This document shows positions 11,356-22,252 of a stretch of DNA of 64,000 bases, piece by piece. The stretch comes from Herbaspirillum sp. YR522 (GTDB lineage Bacteria > Pseudomonadota > Gammaproteobacteria > Burkholderiales > Burkholderiaceae_D): contig NZ_AKJA01000104.1 in NCBI RefSeq assembly GCF_000282575.1, positions 1 to 64,000 on the forward strand, in the 5' to 3' direction. Position numbers and translations under genes: made by a program. The notes below the pieces were generated by a model. The model was not told the origin of the DNA and did no database searches. It saw only the letters and a program-made list of their open reading frames with translations. Numbering within the stretch: position 1 is the stretch's first letter; each line of letters starts with the position of its first letter.

Positions 11356-11380
11356 AGGGCTCCATCCGGAGCCCTTTTTT
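11356..11380 (+). terminator. Rho-independent terminator of ffh
   Basis: AGGGCTCC and GGAGCCCT form an 8-bp perfect stem with loop ATCC, followed by a T-run, 26 bp after the ffh stop codon. Confidence 0.93.
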
Positions 11381-11581
11381 GTGCGCCGGGAGAGCCCCTC
11401 CGATCCGGCTCGATCCCTTTACCGGCGCGGCTTGACGCCGAATCGACCAGGCTCGTTGTTTCGCCGCAGTTTTACACGGAAAAGCACCAGAAAATACTTG
11501 CGTGGCCACGCAAACCGCACCACTATTAGCGATGCGTAACTGACGCATCCAACCTTATTCCTTTGTCGAGGAGTCTTTCAG

Positions 11582-12055
11582 ATGGCCACAGCAAAAAAAC
11601 CAGCAGCCGCAGTAAAGAAGCCAGCAGCAAAACCCGCACCAGCCGCCAAGAAACCCGCCGCCAAGGCAGCCCCAAAGGCCGCCGCAAAGCCAGCCGCCAA
11701 GCCGGCTGCCAAGGCAGCTCCGAAAGCCGCGGCCAAACCCGCCGCAAAGCCGGCAGCGAAGCCGGCCGCCGCCAAGAAGCCGGTTGCCAAGAAGGCTGCC
11801 ACCCGCACTCCCAACGCCGCCTTCATGAAGCCGCTGACGCCGTCGGCCGCACTGGGCGAAGTGGTTGGCGCCAAGCCCCTGCCGCGTACTGAAGTGACCA
11901 AGAAGGTCTGGGAATACATCAAGAAGCACAACCTGCAGAACCCCGAGAACAAGCGCAACATCGACGCCGACGACAAGCTCAAGGCAATCTTCGGTGGCAA
12001 GAAGCAGGTCACCATGTTCGAGATGACCAAGCTGATCTCGGCCCACCTGAGCTGA
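11582..12055 (+). CDS. SWIB/MDM2-domain protein with histone H1-like repeat tail
   Basis: A 157-residue protein. Residues 1-75 are a low-complexity run of AAKPAAK repeats, and about residues 80-157 form a SWIB/MDM2 domain (motifs MKPLTPS, VTKKVWEYIKKHNLQ and KRNIDADDKLKAIF). In eukaryotes SWIB domains occur in chromatin remodellers; in bacteria they occur in chlamydial and betaproteobacterial DNA-associated proteins. The repeat half probably binds DNA. A GAGGAG ribosome binding site precedes the ATG. The coding repeats are also repetitive at the DNA level and so liable to length change by slippage. Confidence 0.9.
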   Translation: MATAKKPAAAVKKPAAKPAPAAKKPAAKAAPKAAAKPAAKPAAKAAPKAAAKPAAKPAAKPAAAKKPVAKKAATRTPNAAFMKPLTPSAALGEVVGAKPLPRTEVTKKVWEYIKKHNLQNPENKRNIDADDKLKAIFGGKKQVTMFEMTKLISAHLS

Positions 12056-12090
12056 TTGGCAACATCAACATCCGTTTGCGGGTGTCCTGC

Positions 12091-12129
12091 AAACAAAAAC
12101 GCCCGCAACCGATGCGGGCGTTTTTGTTT
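12091..12129. terminator. Bidirectional terminator after the SWIB gene
   Basis: AAACAAAAACGCCCGCA and TGCGGGCGTTTTTGTTT are fully complementary around a 5-nt loop, giving a T-run on either strand. It ends the SWIB gene transcript on the plus strand. Confidence 0.93.
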
Positions 12130-12281
12130 CCACCAGGCCTAGGCGCTTTCCGGCAGCGCCCACTCATGTTGTCCGACCCGGCATCGGGCGCTTGGCCGAT
12201 AGCGTCGGCCATGTTGCATGGTTAGCATCTGTGCTCATCATCCGCCATGCCTGTCACCAACAAGAAGAGAAAGGAATGACC

Positions 12282-12701
12282 ATGCACAACCCATCCCCAC
12301 TGCTGCCCGTTCATCATCGCCTGGCCCGCTCGACCTGTGCCCTCGTCATCGGCCTGGCCGCCCTGTCGGCGGCGTCCCATGTCATGGCTGCCGGTCCCAA
12401 GACCGGTGGCGACGACGCCACCTACAAGAAGGAGCGCGCCGCCTGCATGGACGGCAGTTCCAACCAGGACCGTGCCACCTGCCTGCGCGAGGCCGGTGCT
12501 GCCCGCTATGAAGCCGGTCGCGGCCAGTTGACCGATCCCGGCGAAGCGCAACTGAAGCAGAATGCCCAGCGCCGCTGCGAAGGCCTGCCTCAGGCGCAGC
12601 GCTCGGACTGCGAGGCGCGCATGAACGGTAGCGGCGTGTCCGAAGGCACGGCACGCGACGGCGGTATCTATCGCGAGACCCGCACCATTACCACCAACTG
12701 A
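12282..12701 (+). CDS. Small exported cysteine-containing protein of unknown function
   Basis: A 139-residue protein with a signal peptide (hydrophobic core CALVIGLAALSAASHVMAA, cleavage after MAA) and a mature part with four cysteines (AACMDG, TCLREAG, RRCEGL, DCEARM), probably forming two disulfides in the periplasm. I do not recognise a named family, though the layout resembles short hypothetical proteins common in Oxalobacteraceae. ATG codons lie at 12276 and 12282. The second is chosen because AAGGA ends 6 nt before it. The gene is flanked by terminators on both sides and is therefore probably monocistronic. Confidence 0.75.
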   Translation: MHNPSPLLPVHHRLARSTCALVIGLAALSAASHVMAAGPKTGGDDATYKKERAACMDGSSNQDRATCLREAGAARYEAGRGQLTDPGEAQLKQNAQRRCEGLPQAQRSDCEARMNGSGVSEGTARDGGIYRETRTITTN

Positions 12702-12717
12702 TGATCGCAGTGCAATG

Positions 12718-12755
12718 AAAAAGGCGGAGTCGCTGTTGCGGCTCCGCCTTTTTTT
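12718..12755. terminator. Bidirectional terminator between the small exported gene and proS
   Basis: AAAAAGGCGGAG pairs with CTCCGCCTTTTT, with an extra CGC/GCG pairing inside the loop. It serves the convergent pair: the plus-strand gene ending at 12701 and proS, ending at 12783. Confidence 0.92.
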
Positions 12756-12782
12756 GTTGATCACGGGCGACCGCCCTGCCGA

Positions 12783-14510
12783 TCACGCTGCCAGCTTGCC
12801 CTGGATGAACGCCAGCGCCTCGGCCAGTGGCACCTGGGTGGCGGCGGCATCGCGCCGGCCCTGGTATTCGATGTTGCCATCCTTGAGCCCACGGTCGCCG
12901 ATGACCACCCGATGCGGCACGCCGATGAGTTCCCAGTCGGCGAACATGGCGCCCGGGCGCTCGCCACGGTCATCCAGCACCACGTCCACGCCAGCGTCGG
13001 ACAGTTGCGCGTAGAGCTTGTCGATCTCGGTCTTGACCGCGTCGCTGCGATCGTAGCCCATCGGGCACAGCACCACCTGGAACGGTGCGATGGAAGTCGG
13101 CCAGATGATGCCGCGCTCGTCGAAGTTCTGCTCGATGGCCGCACCCAGGATGCGGGTGACGCCGATGCCGTAGCAACCCATCACCAGCGGTTGCGGCTTG
13201 CCCGCTTCATCCAGGTAGGTGGCCTTCATCGCCTCGGAATAGGTGGTACCCAGCTGGAACACATGGCCCACCTCGATGCCGCGCTGGATCGACAACACCC
13301 CGCGACCGTCGGGCGAGGCATCGCCCTCGACCACATTACGGATGTCGGCCACCAGCGGCTCGGGCAGGTCACGGCCCCAGTTCACACCGGTGTAGTGGAA
13401 GTCGCGCTCGTTGGCGCCGCACACGAAGTCGGCCATGTTGGCCACGGTGCGGTCGGCCACCAGCTTGACGGGTTTCCGGGTGCCGATCGGCCCCAGGTAG
13501 CCCGGCGGCGTGCCGAACCATTCGACGATCTCGGCTTCGTTGGCAAAGCGGTAGCCGGCCAGGCCGGGCAACTTGCTGGCCTTGACCTCGTTGAGTTCGT
13601 GGTCGCCGCGCAGCAGCAGCAGCCAGATTTCCTTCTTGGCCGGCTCTTCGTGATCCACTGCCAGCACGATGGACTTGACCGTGCGCGCCAGTGGCAAACC
13701 CAGCAACTCGGCCACCGCCTCGCACTTGGACTTGCCGGGCGTGGCGGTCTTCTTCAGCTCTTCGGTCGCGCCGGCACGGGCGGCGTCGACCGGCAATGCC
13801 TCGGCCGCTTCCATGTTGGCCGCGTAGTCGGATGTGGGGCAGTACACCAGCGCGTCCTCGCCGGTGGCGGCGATCACGTGGAACTCGTGCGAGCCGGAAC
13901 CGCCGATGGCGCCGTTGTCGGCGGCCACGGCCCGGAACTGCAGGCCGAAGCGCGTGAAGATACGCACATAGGCGTCGTACATGGCCTGGTAGGACTTCTT
14001 CAGGCCGTCGACGTCGCGGTCGAACGAATAGGCGTCCTTCATCGTGAACTCGCGCCCGCGCATGAGCCCGAAGCGCGGGCGACGCTCGTCGCGGAACTTG
14101 GTCTGGATATGATAGAAATTGACCGGCAACTGCTTGTAGCTGCGCAGTTCGGTGCGCGCCACCTCGGTGACCACTTCCTCGGAGGTCGGCTGGATGGCGA
14201 AGTCGCGGCCGTGGCGGTCCTTCACGCGCATCAGTTCGGCGCCCATCTTGTTCCAGCGACCGGTTTCCTGCCACAGCTCGGCCGGCTGCACCACCGGCAT
14301 GAGCAGCTCGACGGCGCCGGCGCGGTTCATCTCTTCGCGCACGATCGCCTCGACCTTGCGGATCACGCGCAACCCCATCGGCATGTAGGTATAGATACCG
14401 GCGCCCAGACGCTTGATCATGCCAGCCCGCATCATCAGTTTGTGACTGACGATTTCAGCGTCGGAAGGAGCTTCTTTCAGGGTGGAAATAAAAAAACGTG
14501 AGGCGCGCAT
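12783..14510 (-). CDS. proS: Prolyl-tRNA synthetase, bacterial type
   Basis: Class II aminoacyl-tRNA synthetase, 575 residues. The N-terminal catalytic part carries motif 1 around [15 protein letters not shown] and motif 2 around [17 protein letters not shown]. An inserted YbaK-like editing domain (about residues 230-400), which clears mischarged Ala-tRNA(Pro), follows. Motif 3 ([13 protein letters not shown]) and the anticodon-binding domain come next. No clear Shine-Dalgarno is visible before the ATG at 14510. The gene is divergent from rppH. Confidence 0.98.
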   Translation of the reverse strand: MRASRFFISTLKEAPSDAEIVSHKLMMRAGMIKRLGAGIYTYMPMGLRVIRKVEAIVREEMNRAGAVELLMPVVQPAELWQETGRWNKMGAELMRVKDRHGRDFAIQPTSEEVVTEVARTELRSYKQLPVNFYHIQTKFRDERRPRFGLMRGREFTMKDAYSFDRDVDGLKKSYQAMYDAYVRIFTRFGLQFRAVAADNGAIGGSGSHEFHVIAATGEDALVYCPTSDYAANMEAAEALPVDAARAGATEELKKTATPGKSKCEAVAELLGLPLARTVKSIVLAVDHEEPAKKEIWLLLLRGDHELNEVKASKLPGLAGYRFANEAEIVEWFGTPPGYLGPIGTRKPVKLVADRTVANMADFVCGANERDFHYTGVNWGRDLPEPLVADIRNVVEGDASPDGRGVLSIQRGIEVGHVFQLGTTYSEAMKATYLDEAGKPQPLVMGCYGIGVTRILGAAIEQNFDERGIIWPTSIAPFQVVLCPMGYDRSDAVKTEIDKLYAQLSDAGVDVVLDDRGERPGAMFADWELIGVPHRVVIGDRGLKDGNIEYQGRRDAAATQVPLAEALAFIQGKLAA

Positions 14511-14737
14511 GACGGTCGGTTCTTTTTAAAAAGAGGAGAGTTATAATCGATGTAATTTTAAAGGATTAGCTGGCTGATGCGCCCACTCTTTGCAGAATCG
14601 CCCCTTGTTTCCACGCTTCACGCATATCCGGGGAGTTGCTCCTGACGTAGCGTTTGCGTGGCGTTTTCGCGTGCGCGAGGTGCTGTCCGAGTCAGCCTGA
14701 GAGGGTCGTCCAGCCGCAGAAAGTTTTGAGGTACACC

Positions 14738-15310
14738 ATGCTGGATCGAGAAGGCTTTCGCCCGAACGTCGGCATCATTCTGCTTAACGGCCAGAACGAA
14801 GTCTGGTGGGGCAAACGCGTGCGCGAGCATTCCTGGCAGTTTCCGCAGGGCGGCATCAAGCATGGCGAGACGCCCGAACAGGCGATGTTTCGCGAGCTCG
14901 AAGAAGAAATCGGCCTGCGTGCCGAACATGTCAAGATCATCGGCCGCACGCGCGACTGGCTACGCTATGAGGTGCCCGATCACTTCATCAAGCGCGAGGT
15001 ACGGGGGCATTATCGCGGCCAGAAACAGATCTGGTTCCTGCTGCGCATGGTCGGCCGCGATTGCGACGTCAACCTGCGTGGCACGGCCCATCCCGAATTC
15101 GATGCCTGGCGCTGGCACGACTATTGGGTGCCGCTCGACGTGGTGATCGAATTCAAGCGCGAAGTCTACCAGCAGGCCCTGCAGGAGCTGTCGCGCTTCC
15201 TGGCCCGTCCGGCGCACGGCCAGCGGCGCGCCGATGCCACTGGCCAGCCATCCCCGAAGCCTAATCCAACCGCGCTGCCGCCCGTCGTCGGCGCGTCCGA
15301 AAGCAAGTGA
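14738..15310 (+). CDS. rppH: RNA 5'-pyrophosphohydrolase (Nudix)
   Basis: Removes pyrophosphate from 5'-triphosphorylated RNA and so triggers mRNA decay. It has 190 residues. The Nudix box spans [11 protein letters not shown] to REL-EEEIGL (about residues 38-60), and WQFPQGG precedes it as in RppH. A basic, Pro-rich C-terminal tail extends past the usual core. The ATG at 14738 gives the family N terminus [13 protein letters not shown]. Its position between proS and the CNP1-like gene is common in Burkholderiales. Confidence 0.95.
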   Translation: MLDREGFRPNVGIILLNGQNEVWWGKRVREHSWQFPQGGIKHGETPEQAMFRELEEEIGLRAEHVKIIGRTRDWLRYEVPDHFIKREVRGHYRGQKQIWFLLRMVGRDCDVNLRGTAHPEFDAWRWHDYWVPLDVVIEFKREVYQQALQELSRFLARPAHGQRRADATGQPSPKPNPTALPPVVGASESK

Positions 15311-15315
15311 GATCC

Positions 15316-15882
15316 ATGCCATCGTTCCAGATGAACCCTTCCCGTGCCGGCCTCGTGCGTCGCGCCGCGCTGCTGTTTTCGCTGACGCTGGCGTGCGCCG
15401 GCGCGCTGGCGCAGACCGACTTCGATGAAGAGTTCGACGACCAGGAAAAGCCCTGGCAAGAAATCGCCCTGCAACTGCCACCTACCCCGCAAGAGCAGAA
15501 CCTGGCCGAGTTCTACCTGAGCCCCACCGCCACCATGAAGGCTTTCGTCGACCTGAAGTCGGTCACGGTCGGCACCGACAACGTGGTGCGCTATACCGTG
15601 GTGACCAAGACCGACGGCGGCGCCACCAATGTCGTGTACGAAGGCATGCGCTGCGAGACCTGGGAAAAGAAAAGCTACGCCTTCGGCCGTGCCGATGGCC
15701 AGTGGTCGCGATCGCGGCGCGACCAATGGCAGCCGATCAGGGATGTCGGCGCCAATCGCATCGACGCGGCGCTGTTGCGCGACTACCTGTGCGAAGGCAA
15801 GCTGGTGGCCGACAACGGCAACGTGCGCTCGATCATCGAACGACTCAAGAACCAGCGCTACATCGATCCGGTACGCCGCTGA
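15316..15882 (+). CDS. CNP1-like exported protein
   Basis: A 188-residue protein with a signal peptide (LLFSLTLACAGALA, cleavage before QTDF) and a mature domain matching the CNP1-like family first seen in Neisseria; its function is unknown. The mature part has two cysteines (MRCETW, YLCEGK). The frame is open from a GTG overlapping the rppH stop; the ATG at 15316, 5 bp after that stop, is the more likely start. It is probably cotranscribed with rppH. Confidence 0.85.
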   Translation: MPSFQMNPSRAGLVRRAALLFSLTLACAGALAQTDFDEEFDDQEKPWQEIALQLPPTPQEQNLAEFYLSPTATMKAFVDLKSVTVGTDNVVRYTVVTKTDGGATNVVYEGMRCETWEKKSYAFGRADGQWSRSRRDQWQPIRDVGANRIDAALLRDYLCEGKLVADNGNVRSIIERLKNQRYIDPVRR

Positions 15883-15893
15883 ACCGCGGCGGT

Positions 15894-16604
15894 TCAAGCC
15901 GCCGCGGCATCATCCAGCTGGCGCAACCATGCCGTCAGCACCTTGCGCGCCGCACTGCCCAGGCGCTCGCCCCACCTTGCCGCATCCTGGCGCAGCACGC
16001 GCGGGTCGATCCCGGCCTGCGCCAGCTCGCTGGCGTGACCCACCAGCCATCGCTCCAGCTTGTCCACCTCCGCCTCCAGGTGAAACTGCAGTCCCAGCAC
16101 ATTCGGCCCGAGCGCGAAAGCCTGGTTGGGGCACGCCGGCGTGCCTGCCAGTCGCGATGCCCCTGGCGCGATATCGAACTGGTCGCCATGCCAGTGCAGC
16201 ACCGGCGTCTCGCCCAGTGCCGACAGCACCGATGCCCGCCCCGCCGGCGTCAGCGCCAGCGGCGAAAAGCCGATCTCCTTGGCTTGCATCGGGTAGACCC
16301 GGGCACCCAGTGCACTGGCGATCAGTTGCGCCCCCAGGCAAATACCCAGCAGCGGGCGCCCTGCCGCCAGGCGCTGGCCAATGACGGCCATCTCGCGCGC
16401 CAGGAAGGGATAGGTCTCCTGGTCGGCCACCCCGATGGGGCCGCCCAGCACGATCAGCAGGTCCGCCTGCTGCAGGGCGGTGCCGGAGATGTCGTCCGTG
16501 GCCGGATCGACATAGTGCAACGCATAGCCGTGTTCGGCCAGGACGGTGTCGAAGCTGCCGACATCTTCGAAATGGATATGGCGCAACGCGATCGCTGTCT
16601 TCAT
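15894..16604 (-). CDS. Class I glutamine amidotransferase-like protein
   Basis: A 236-residue triad-type GATase. The nucleophile C89 lies in LLGICLGAQL and the His-Glu pair H175/E177 in GLQFHLEAE. It resembles free-standing GATases annotated near GMP synthase and gamma-glutamyl hydrolases. The donor reaction is glutamine or gamma-glutamyl amide hydrolysis; the acceptor is unknown. It lies 29 bp after the ferredoxin reductase gene and is the last gene of the yggS-aurF-reductase-GATase run. It could act in a biosynthetic route or in clearing a gamma-glutamylated compound. Confidence 0.85.
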   Translation of the reverse strand: MKTAIALRHIHFEDVGSFDTVLAEHGYALHYVDPATDDISGTALQQADLLIVLGGPIGVADQETYPFLAREMAVIGQRLAAGRPLLGICLGAQLIASALGARVYPMQAKEIGFSPLALTPAGRASVLSALGETPVLHWHGDQFDIAPGASRLAGTPACPNQAFALGPNVLGLQFHLEAEVDKLERWLVGHASELAQAGIDPRVLRQDAARWGERLGSAARKVLTAWLRQLDDAAAA

Positions 16605-16633
16605 CGTGAGTCCTTGGAAAGCGGGATGGAAAA

Positions 16634-17689
16634 TCAAGGTGGCGGGTTCAAATGGAGTTCGATCTCGCCGGCGAGCGGAAACGTGCAGCATGACAACACC
16701 TGACCGTCGCGCCGGTCCTTGCCGGTCAGGCAGAAGTCGGGCTCGAAGCGACATTGTCCACCCGAGATCCGGATGCGACAACTGCCGCACACGCCCGAGC
16801 GGCACTGGTTGCGCACCGGTATGCCGGCCGATTCGAGCATCTCGAGGAGGCTGGGGCCAGGCGCCATCTCGAGCACCGTATCGCGCCCGGCGATGCGCAG
16901 GCGTACGGCGCACCGGTCGTCGCCGCTCGGTGACACGGGCGCCACTGGCACCGCAGGCGGCGTGAACGCTTCGACCAGCAGCGCCAGGCCGGGCCAGCGC
17001 CGGGCGAGCTGCTCGCGCATTGCGTGGGCGAAGGCGTGGCTGCCGCAGATCACCGCCGCCTGCGGTTGCCCCAGCACGGCGAGCGACTCCTGGTCCGGCC
17101 GCCCGGACAGGAAATGCCCGCCCTCACGTACCGCCTGGCGCGTGACGAACGCGCGCAACGTGAACCAGTCGCACGTCAGGTCCAGCGCCAGCAGCTCATG
17201 CAGGAACGCAATATCGGCTACCCGCGGCACGCACAGCAACAACACCACCCGGGGCACCGGCAAGCCTTGCCGCGCCCGCGTGGCCAGCTCCCGCACCAGC
17301 GCAATGGGTACCGTGATGCCGACCCCGCCGGCGACCATGGCCAGGCGCCGGTAACCGGCCACCGCGTCGACCGTAAGGTCGCCCGCCGCATACTGGAGCG
17401 CGACGCTGGCGCCTTCCCTGAACAGGCGGTGCAGGGTATCGGACACCCCGTGCCGCCCGGACCGCTTGACCGCGATCTCGAACAGGTCCGGCCCATCCTT
17501 GCGGGTCACCGAGTACAGGCGCGACTGCAGCAGCCCGTCGGCGTCGGGACAACGGATGGCCACATGGCGCGCGGGCCGCACCGACGCCATGAGCGCTGCG
17601 GGCGCATCGCGCATGCGCAGCGTGAATACCTTGATATCGCCCGCCTCCTGCCGCACCCCTTCGCACCGCGCCAAGGCCGGCGCGCTCAT
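16634..17689 (-). CDS. FAD/NAD(P)H oxidoreductase with C-terminal [2Fe-2S] ferredoxin domain
   Basis: A 351-residue electron-transfer protein of the phthalate-dioxygenase-reductase/VanB type. A flavin-binding RLYS motif lies at 57-60, a nucleotide-binding GGVGIT at 121-126 and an ICGSHAF segment near 215. A plant-type [2Fe-2S] domain with C296, C301, C304 and C334 or C335 forms the C terminus. Its ATG overlaps the stop codon of the diiron oxygenase gene by 4 nt. It is therefore probably the dedicated reductase that feeds electrons to that enzyme. Confidence 0.9.
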   Translation of the reverse strand: MSAPALARCEGVRQEAGDIKVFTLRMRDAPAALMASVRPARHVAIRCPDADGLLQSRLYSVTRKDGPDLFEIAVKRSGRHGVSDTLHRLFREGASVALQYAAGDLTVDAVAGYRRLAMVAGGVGITVPIALVRELATRARQGLPVPRVVLLLCVPRVADIAFLHELLALDLTCDWFTLRAFVTRQAVREGGHFLSGRPDQESLAVLGQPQAAVICGSHAFAHAMREQLARRWPGLALLVEAFTPPAVPVAPVSPSGDDRCAVRLRIAGRDTVLEMAPGPSLLEMLESAGIPVRNQCRSGVCGSCRIRISGGQCRFEPDFCLTGKDRRDGQVLSCCTFPLAGEIELHLNPPP

Positions 17690-18648
17690 GACCGAACCTG
17701 CCAGGCGGGCGCCGCGGCACGACCCGATGGCACCTCGCTGCCAAGGTCGGCCAGGCCGATGCGTTCGATCAGGTGCCGTACCGACTCGGTGTAGACGGTC
17801 ACCTCGTCGCCGGTGCCGAGGTCTTCGAGGATCTCGCGCCCGTGCGGAAACTGCAGCATCGAGAATACCTTGGCCCATGCCCCCGCTTCGTGGTCGGCGA
17901 ACATGGCCACCGTCTTCAGGATGACCGAGCTGAATACCACGCGCTCCTGCCGGCTCATGCCCTCGACCAGCGCCGCCGCGGCACCGCTGAAGACACTCGA
18001 ATGGCTCCACTCGTCGGCGGCGTGGGTGCGGGTAACCGCGTGGCAGATCGGCTGGATGGCATCATCCTCGGCCATGGTCTTGAGGTAGTCCGTGATCAGC
18101 GTCTCGCTGGCGCAGGCGATGGCAAAACGCGTCAGGCGGCGTTGCCACTGCGCATTGCAGCCATCCAGCAATTGCGCACGCCAGCGCACCAGGTTGAAAT
18201 CGGCAAAGTCGAGCGCGGCGATGCCGCGCCGGTCGTAGATGTAGTTGCAGGCCATGATCGACATGCGGGTGTGCAAGGCCTCGTCCAGCAAGGCCTGCGA
18301 CATCACATCCTGCAGCAGCGCGCCGTGGCAACCGGGAGGTGGGGTCTTGATCAGGTCTTCGCAGGCCGGCGTGACCACATCGCATTCGATGTGGATGGTC
18401 TTCAGGTTGTAGATCGCCCACGCGTATGACAGGCAGCGGCTGCGCAATGCGGCGGGCGCCTCGGTCCAGGCCGGATGGTGCCTGAACGGCAGCAAGGAAG
18501 AACTGAAATCGTCACGCGCCGGGTCGAATGCCAGCCCGTGGTAATCGACCAGTTCCTGGTTGACTGCGGCGCGACTGCGCCAGAGCTGCGAAAGCTTCTT
18601 GAGCATGACGGCGACATCGTCCTCGCCGGCTGGGACCGGATATTGCAT
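17686..18648 (-). CDS. AurF-type diiron N-oxygenase
   Basis: A 320-residue ferritin-like diiron protein. The seven ligands expected for AurF/CmlI-type arylamine oxygenases can all be placed: E88, E123 and H126 (DEALH), E182 (ASETL), H209, E213 and H216 (THAADEWSH). The third histidine distinguishes this family from ordinary diiron oxygenases. Known members oxidise amino groups to hydroxylamine, nitroso or nitro groups. It is translationally coupled to the reductase and lies 46 bp after the yggS-like gene. The substrate is not predictable. Confidence 0.82.
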   Translation of the reverse strand: MQYPVPAGEDDVAVMLKKLSQLWRSRAAVNQELVDYHGLAFDPARDDFSSSLLPFRHHPAWTEAPAALRSRCLSYAWAIYNLKTIHIECDVVTPACEDLIKTPPPGCHGALLQDVMSQALLDEALHTRMSIMACNYIYDRRGIAALDFADFNLVRWRAQLLDGCNAQWQRRLTRFAIACASETLITDYLKTMAEDDAIQPICHAVTRTHAADEWSHSSVFSGAAAALVEGMSRQERVVFSSVILKTVAMFADHEAGAWAKVFSMLQFPHGREILEDLGTGDEVTVYTESVRHLIERIGLADLGSEVPSGRAAAPAWQVRS

Positions 18649-18694
18649 CTCGACTCTCCTTGCGGTGGGTGGGCGTTACGGTTACGGCAAATCG

Positions 18695-19492
18695 TCATCC
18701 GTGGCTGGCCGGGGCCGGCCAGAAGTGGCTGTCGGGTAGCGCGCGTGCGCCATAGATGGCCTGTCCGACCCGCACCACGGTGGCACCCTCTTCGATGGCC
18801 AGTTCCATGTCGCCGGACATCCCCATCGACAGCTGCGTCATCTGGGCGCCGCCGGCCAGTTCCTGGCACAGCTGCTCACGCAACTGGCGCAGCAGCACGA
18901 AGCACTGCCGCACCCGTGCGCGGTCGGGCGAGAACACCGCCAGGGTCATCAAGCCACGCACACGCAGCGCCGGATAGACCGCCAGCTCGCGCACGAAGCG
19001 AATCACTTCGGCGGGCGGCAGGCCATACTTGCTGGCTTCGCCGGACGTGTTGACCTGGACGAACACATCGAGGCCACGGCCCAGCAACTGCAGGCGGCGC
19101 TCCAGCACCTCGGCCAGGCGCAGGCTGTCGAGTGCCTGGAACTCGTGGGCCAGGCGCGCCACCAGGTGGGCCTTGTTGGTCTGCAGGTGACCGATGACCG
19201 ACCAGCGCAGGTCGGGCAGATCCGACAGCGCCTGCCACTTGCGATAGGCTTCCTGCACCTTGTTCTCGCCCAATTCGCGGCAGCCGGCCTGGCAGGACAG
19301 TCGCACCCGCGCACAGTCGACCGTCTTGCTGACCGGCAGCAGGCGTACCGTGGCCGGGTCACGCCCGCTGCGCACGCAGGCCTGCTCGATGCGCTGCCGC
19401 ACGCGCGCCAGGTTGCGCCGGAAATCGTCCACCGTCAGTGCCTGGGGATAAGTCGAAGGGCAAGCGCCCGGGTGCGCCGGAAAATCCGTCAT
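18695..19492 (-). CDS. YggS-family PLP-binding protein
   Basis: A 265-residue protein of the YggS/PROSC family, which carries pyridoxal phosphate on a TIM barrel. K56 in LLPVSKTVD is the PLP lysine; ELGENKVQEAYRKW, GHLQTNK and MGMSGDMELAIEEG are family hallmarks. In Burkholderiales the housekeeping copy usually lies near pilT, so this copy at the head of the AurF operon may be an extra one. Its role here, PLP homeostasis or an enzymatic step, is unknown. Confidence 0.88.
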   Translation of the reverse strand: MTDFPAHPGACPSTYPQALTVDDFRRNLARVRQRIEQACVRSGRDPATVRLLPVSKTVDCARVRLSCQAGCRELGENKVQEAYRKWQALSDLPDLRWSVIGHLQTNKAHLVARLAHEFQALDSLRLAEVLERRLQLLGRGLDVFVQVNTSGEASKYGLPPAEVIRFVRELAVYPALRVRGLMTLAVFSPDRARVRQCFVLLRQLREQLCQELAGGAQMTQLSMGMSGDMELAIEEGATVVRVGQAIYGARALPDSHFWPAPASHG

Positions 19493-19743
19493 CGTTGAAG
19501 AGTCCTCGTCCGCGTCCGCCCGTGTCCCACATGGTCAACTGGCCGACGTCACTTTGTGTTGCCAAAAGGTAAACCAAATGCTGCAGGAGCAAATACGAAA
19601 TAACTGGAAATTAATGGCGAAAAAAATGCGCGGCGCCCGCGTGGACGACACCCATGCGATGCCCGGAGGGAAGGCAGGATCGGAATCGATCGGCTGCGTC
19701 CACGCCGCCGGCAGGCTGCCAGCGACATGGACGAGAAAGGGAA

Positions 19744-20862
19744 TTACAGCAGGACCAGGTTGTCGCGGTGCACCAGCTCGGGCTCTTCGACGAAGCCCAG
19801 GATGGCTGCGATCTCGGAAGAAGGATGACGAATGATGCGGCGCGCATCGGGGCTGGCATAGTTGCTCATGCCGCGCGCGATGGCACGGCCGGCTTCGTCG
19901 ACGCAGGTGATGACGTCGCCCCGGCCGAACTCGCCGCTGACCGCCACCACGCCGATGGGCAACAGCGACTTGCCTTCGGCGGTAAGCTTCTGCACCGCGC
20001 CGGCGTCGAGCACCACGCGTCCGGCGGTCTTGAGATGGTCCGCCATCCATTGCTTGCGCGCGGTCAGTTGCGCGGTCTCGGCATTGAGCTGGGTGCCGAT
20101 CGCCTCGCCCGCCGCCAGCCGCGTCAGGACCTGCTCTTCACGGCCCCAGGCGATCACCGTGTTGGCGCCCGAGGTGGCGGCGCGCTTGGCCGCCAGGATC
20201 TTGGTCAGCATGCCGCCGCGACCGATACCGGTGCCGGTACCGCCGGCGATCAGCTCCAGCGCCGGGTCGCCGGCGCGCGCCTCTGAAATCAGCGTGGCCT
20301 GCGGGTCCTTGCGCGGATCGGCGGTAAACAGGCCGGGCTGGTCGGTCAGGATGATCAACGCATCGGCTTCGATCAGGTTGGCCACCAGGGCGCCCAGGGT
20401 ATCGTTGTCGCCGAACTTGATCTCGTCGGTGACCACGGTATCGTTCTCGTTGATGACCGGCACCACGCCCAGCTGCAACAGCGCGAACAGGGTGGAACGT
20501 GCATTGAGATAGCGTTCGCGGTCGGCCAGGTCGGCGTGCGTCAGCAACACCTGGGCGGTATGCAGGGCGTGCGCGCGAAAGCTGGTTTCGTAGATCTGGG
20601 CCAAGCCCATCTGCCCCACCGCGGCGCAGGCCTGCAGGTGATGGATACCGGTCGGGCGCTTGTCGAAGCCGAGCCGCTGCATGCCTTCGGCCACCGCCCC
20701 CGAACTGACCAATACCACTTCCTTGCCAAGCTGGCGCAGCTGCGCGATCTGCTCGGCCCAGCGGGCGATGGCATTGGCATCGAGCCCACGGCCGTCGTTG
20801 GTGACCAGCGACGACCCTACCTTGATGATCAGCCGCTTGGCGTTCTGGATGACCGATTGCAT
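19744..20862 (-). CDS. proB: Glutamate 5-kinase
   Basis: First enzyme of proline synthesis, ATP-dependent phosphorylation of glutamate to gamma-glutamyl phosphate. It has 372 residues: an amino-acid kinase domain ([37 protein letters not shown]) and a C-terminal PUA domain from about residue 280. The usual neighbours obgE, rpmA and rplU follow on the upstream side. A 250-bp gap (19493-19743) with nothing recognisable separates it from the yggS-like gene. Confidence 0.97.
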   Translation of the reverse strand: MQSVIQNAKRLIIKVGSSLVTNDGRGLDANAIARWAEQIAQLRQLGKEVVLVSSGAVAEGMQRLGFDKRPTGIHHLQACAAVGQMGLAQIYETSFRAHALHTAQVLLTHADLADRERYLNARSTLFALLQLGVVPVINENDTVVTDEIKFGDNDTLGALVANLIEADALIILTDQPGLFTADPRKDPQATLISEARAGDPALELIAGGTGTGIGRGGMLTKILAAKRAATSGANTVIAWGREEQVLTRLAAGEAIGTQLNAETAQLTARKQWMADHLKTAGRVVLDAGAVQKLTAEGKSLLPIGVVAVSGEFGRGDVITCVDEAGRAIARGMSNYASPDARRIIRHPSSEIAAILGFVEEPELVHRDNLVLL

Positions 20863-20946
20863 ATTCTTCCGAAAGGCAAATTCTAAAAGCAGGATGATAG
20901 CCGCAACGCCGTCGCGCCGCCCGCCGACCGTATCAGTGGACCACGC

Positions 20947-22104
<1,158 letters not shown>

Positions 22105-22186
22105 TCATTCCCATCGCCGGTACCTCGGTCGACGCCGCGATCGGCGCTTTGTTAACGGCTCTTCAAAAACGTTTCTTCAAAAAACT

Positions 22187-22217
22187 AAAAAGGCTCTACC
22201 AGAGGCAGAGCCTTTTT
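22187..22217. terminator. Hairpin terminator after rpmA
   Basis: AAAAAGGCTCT and AGAGCCTTTTT pair around a 9-nt loop, with T-rich flanks on both strands. On the minus strand it lies between rpmA and obgE, so it probably reduces read-through from the ribosomal genes. Confidence 0.8.
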
Positions 22218-22252
22218 CATACCTGCTCCGGCAAGCCGGTGAGCCGATACGC

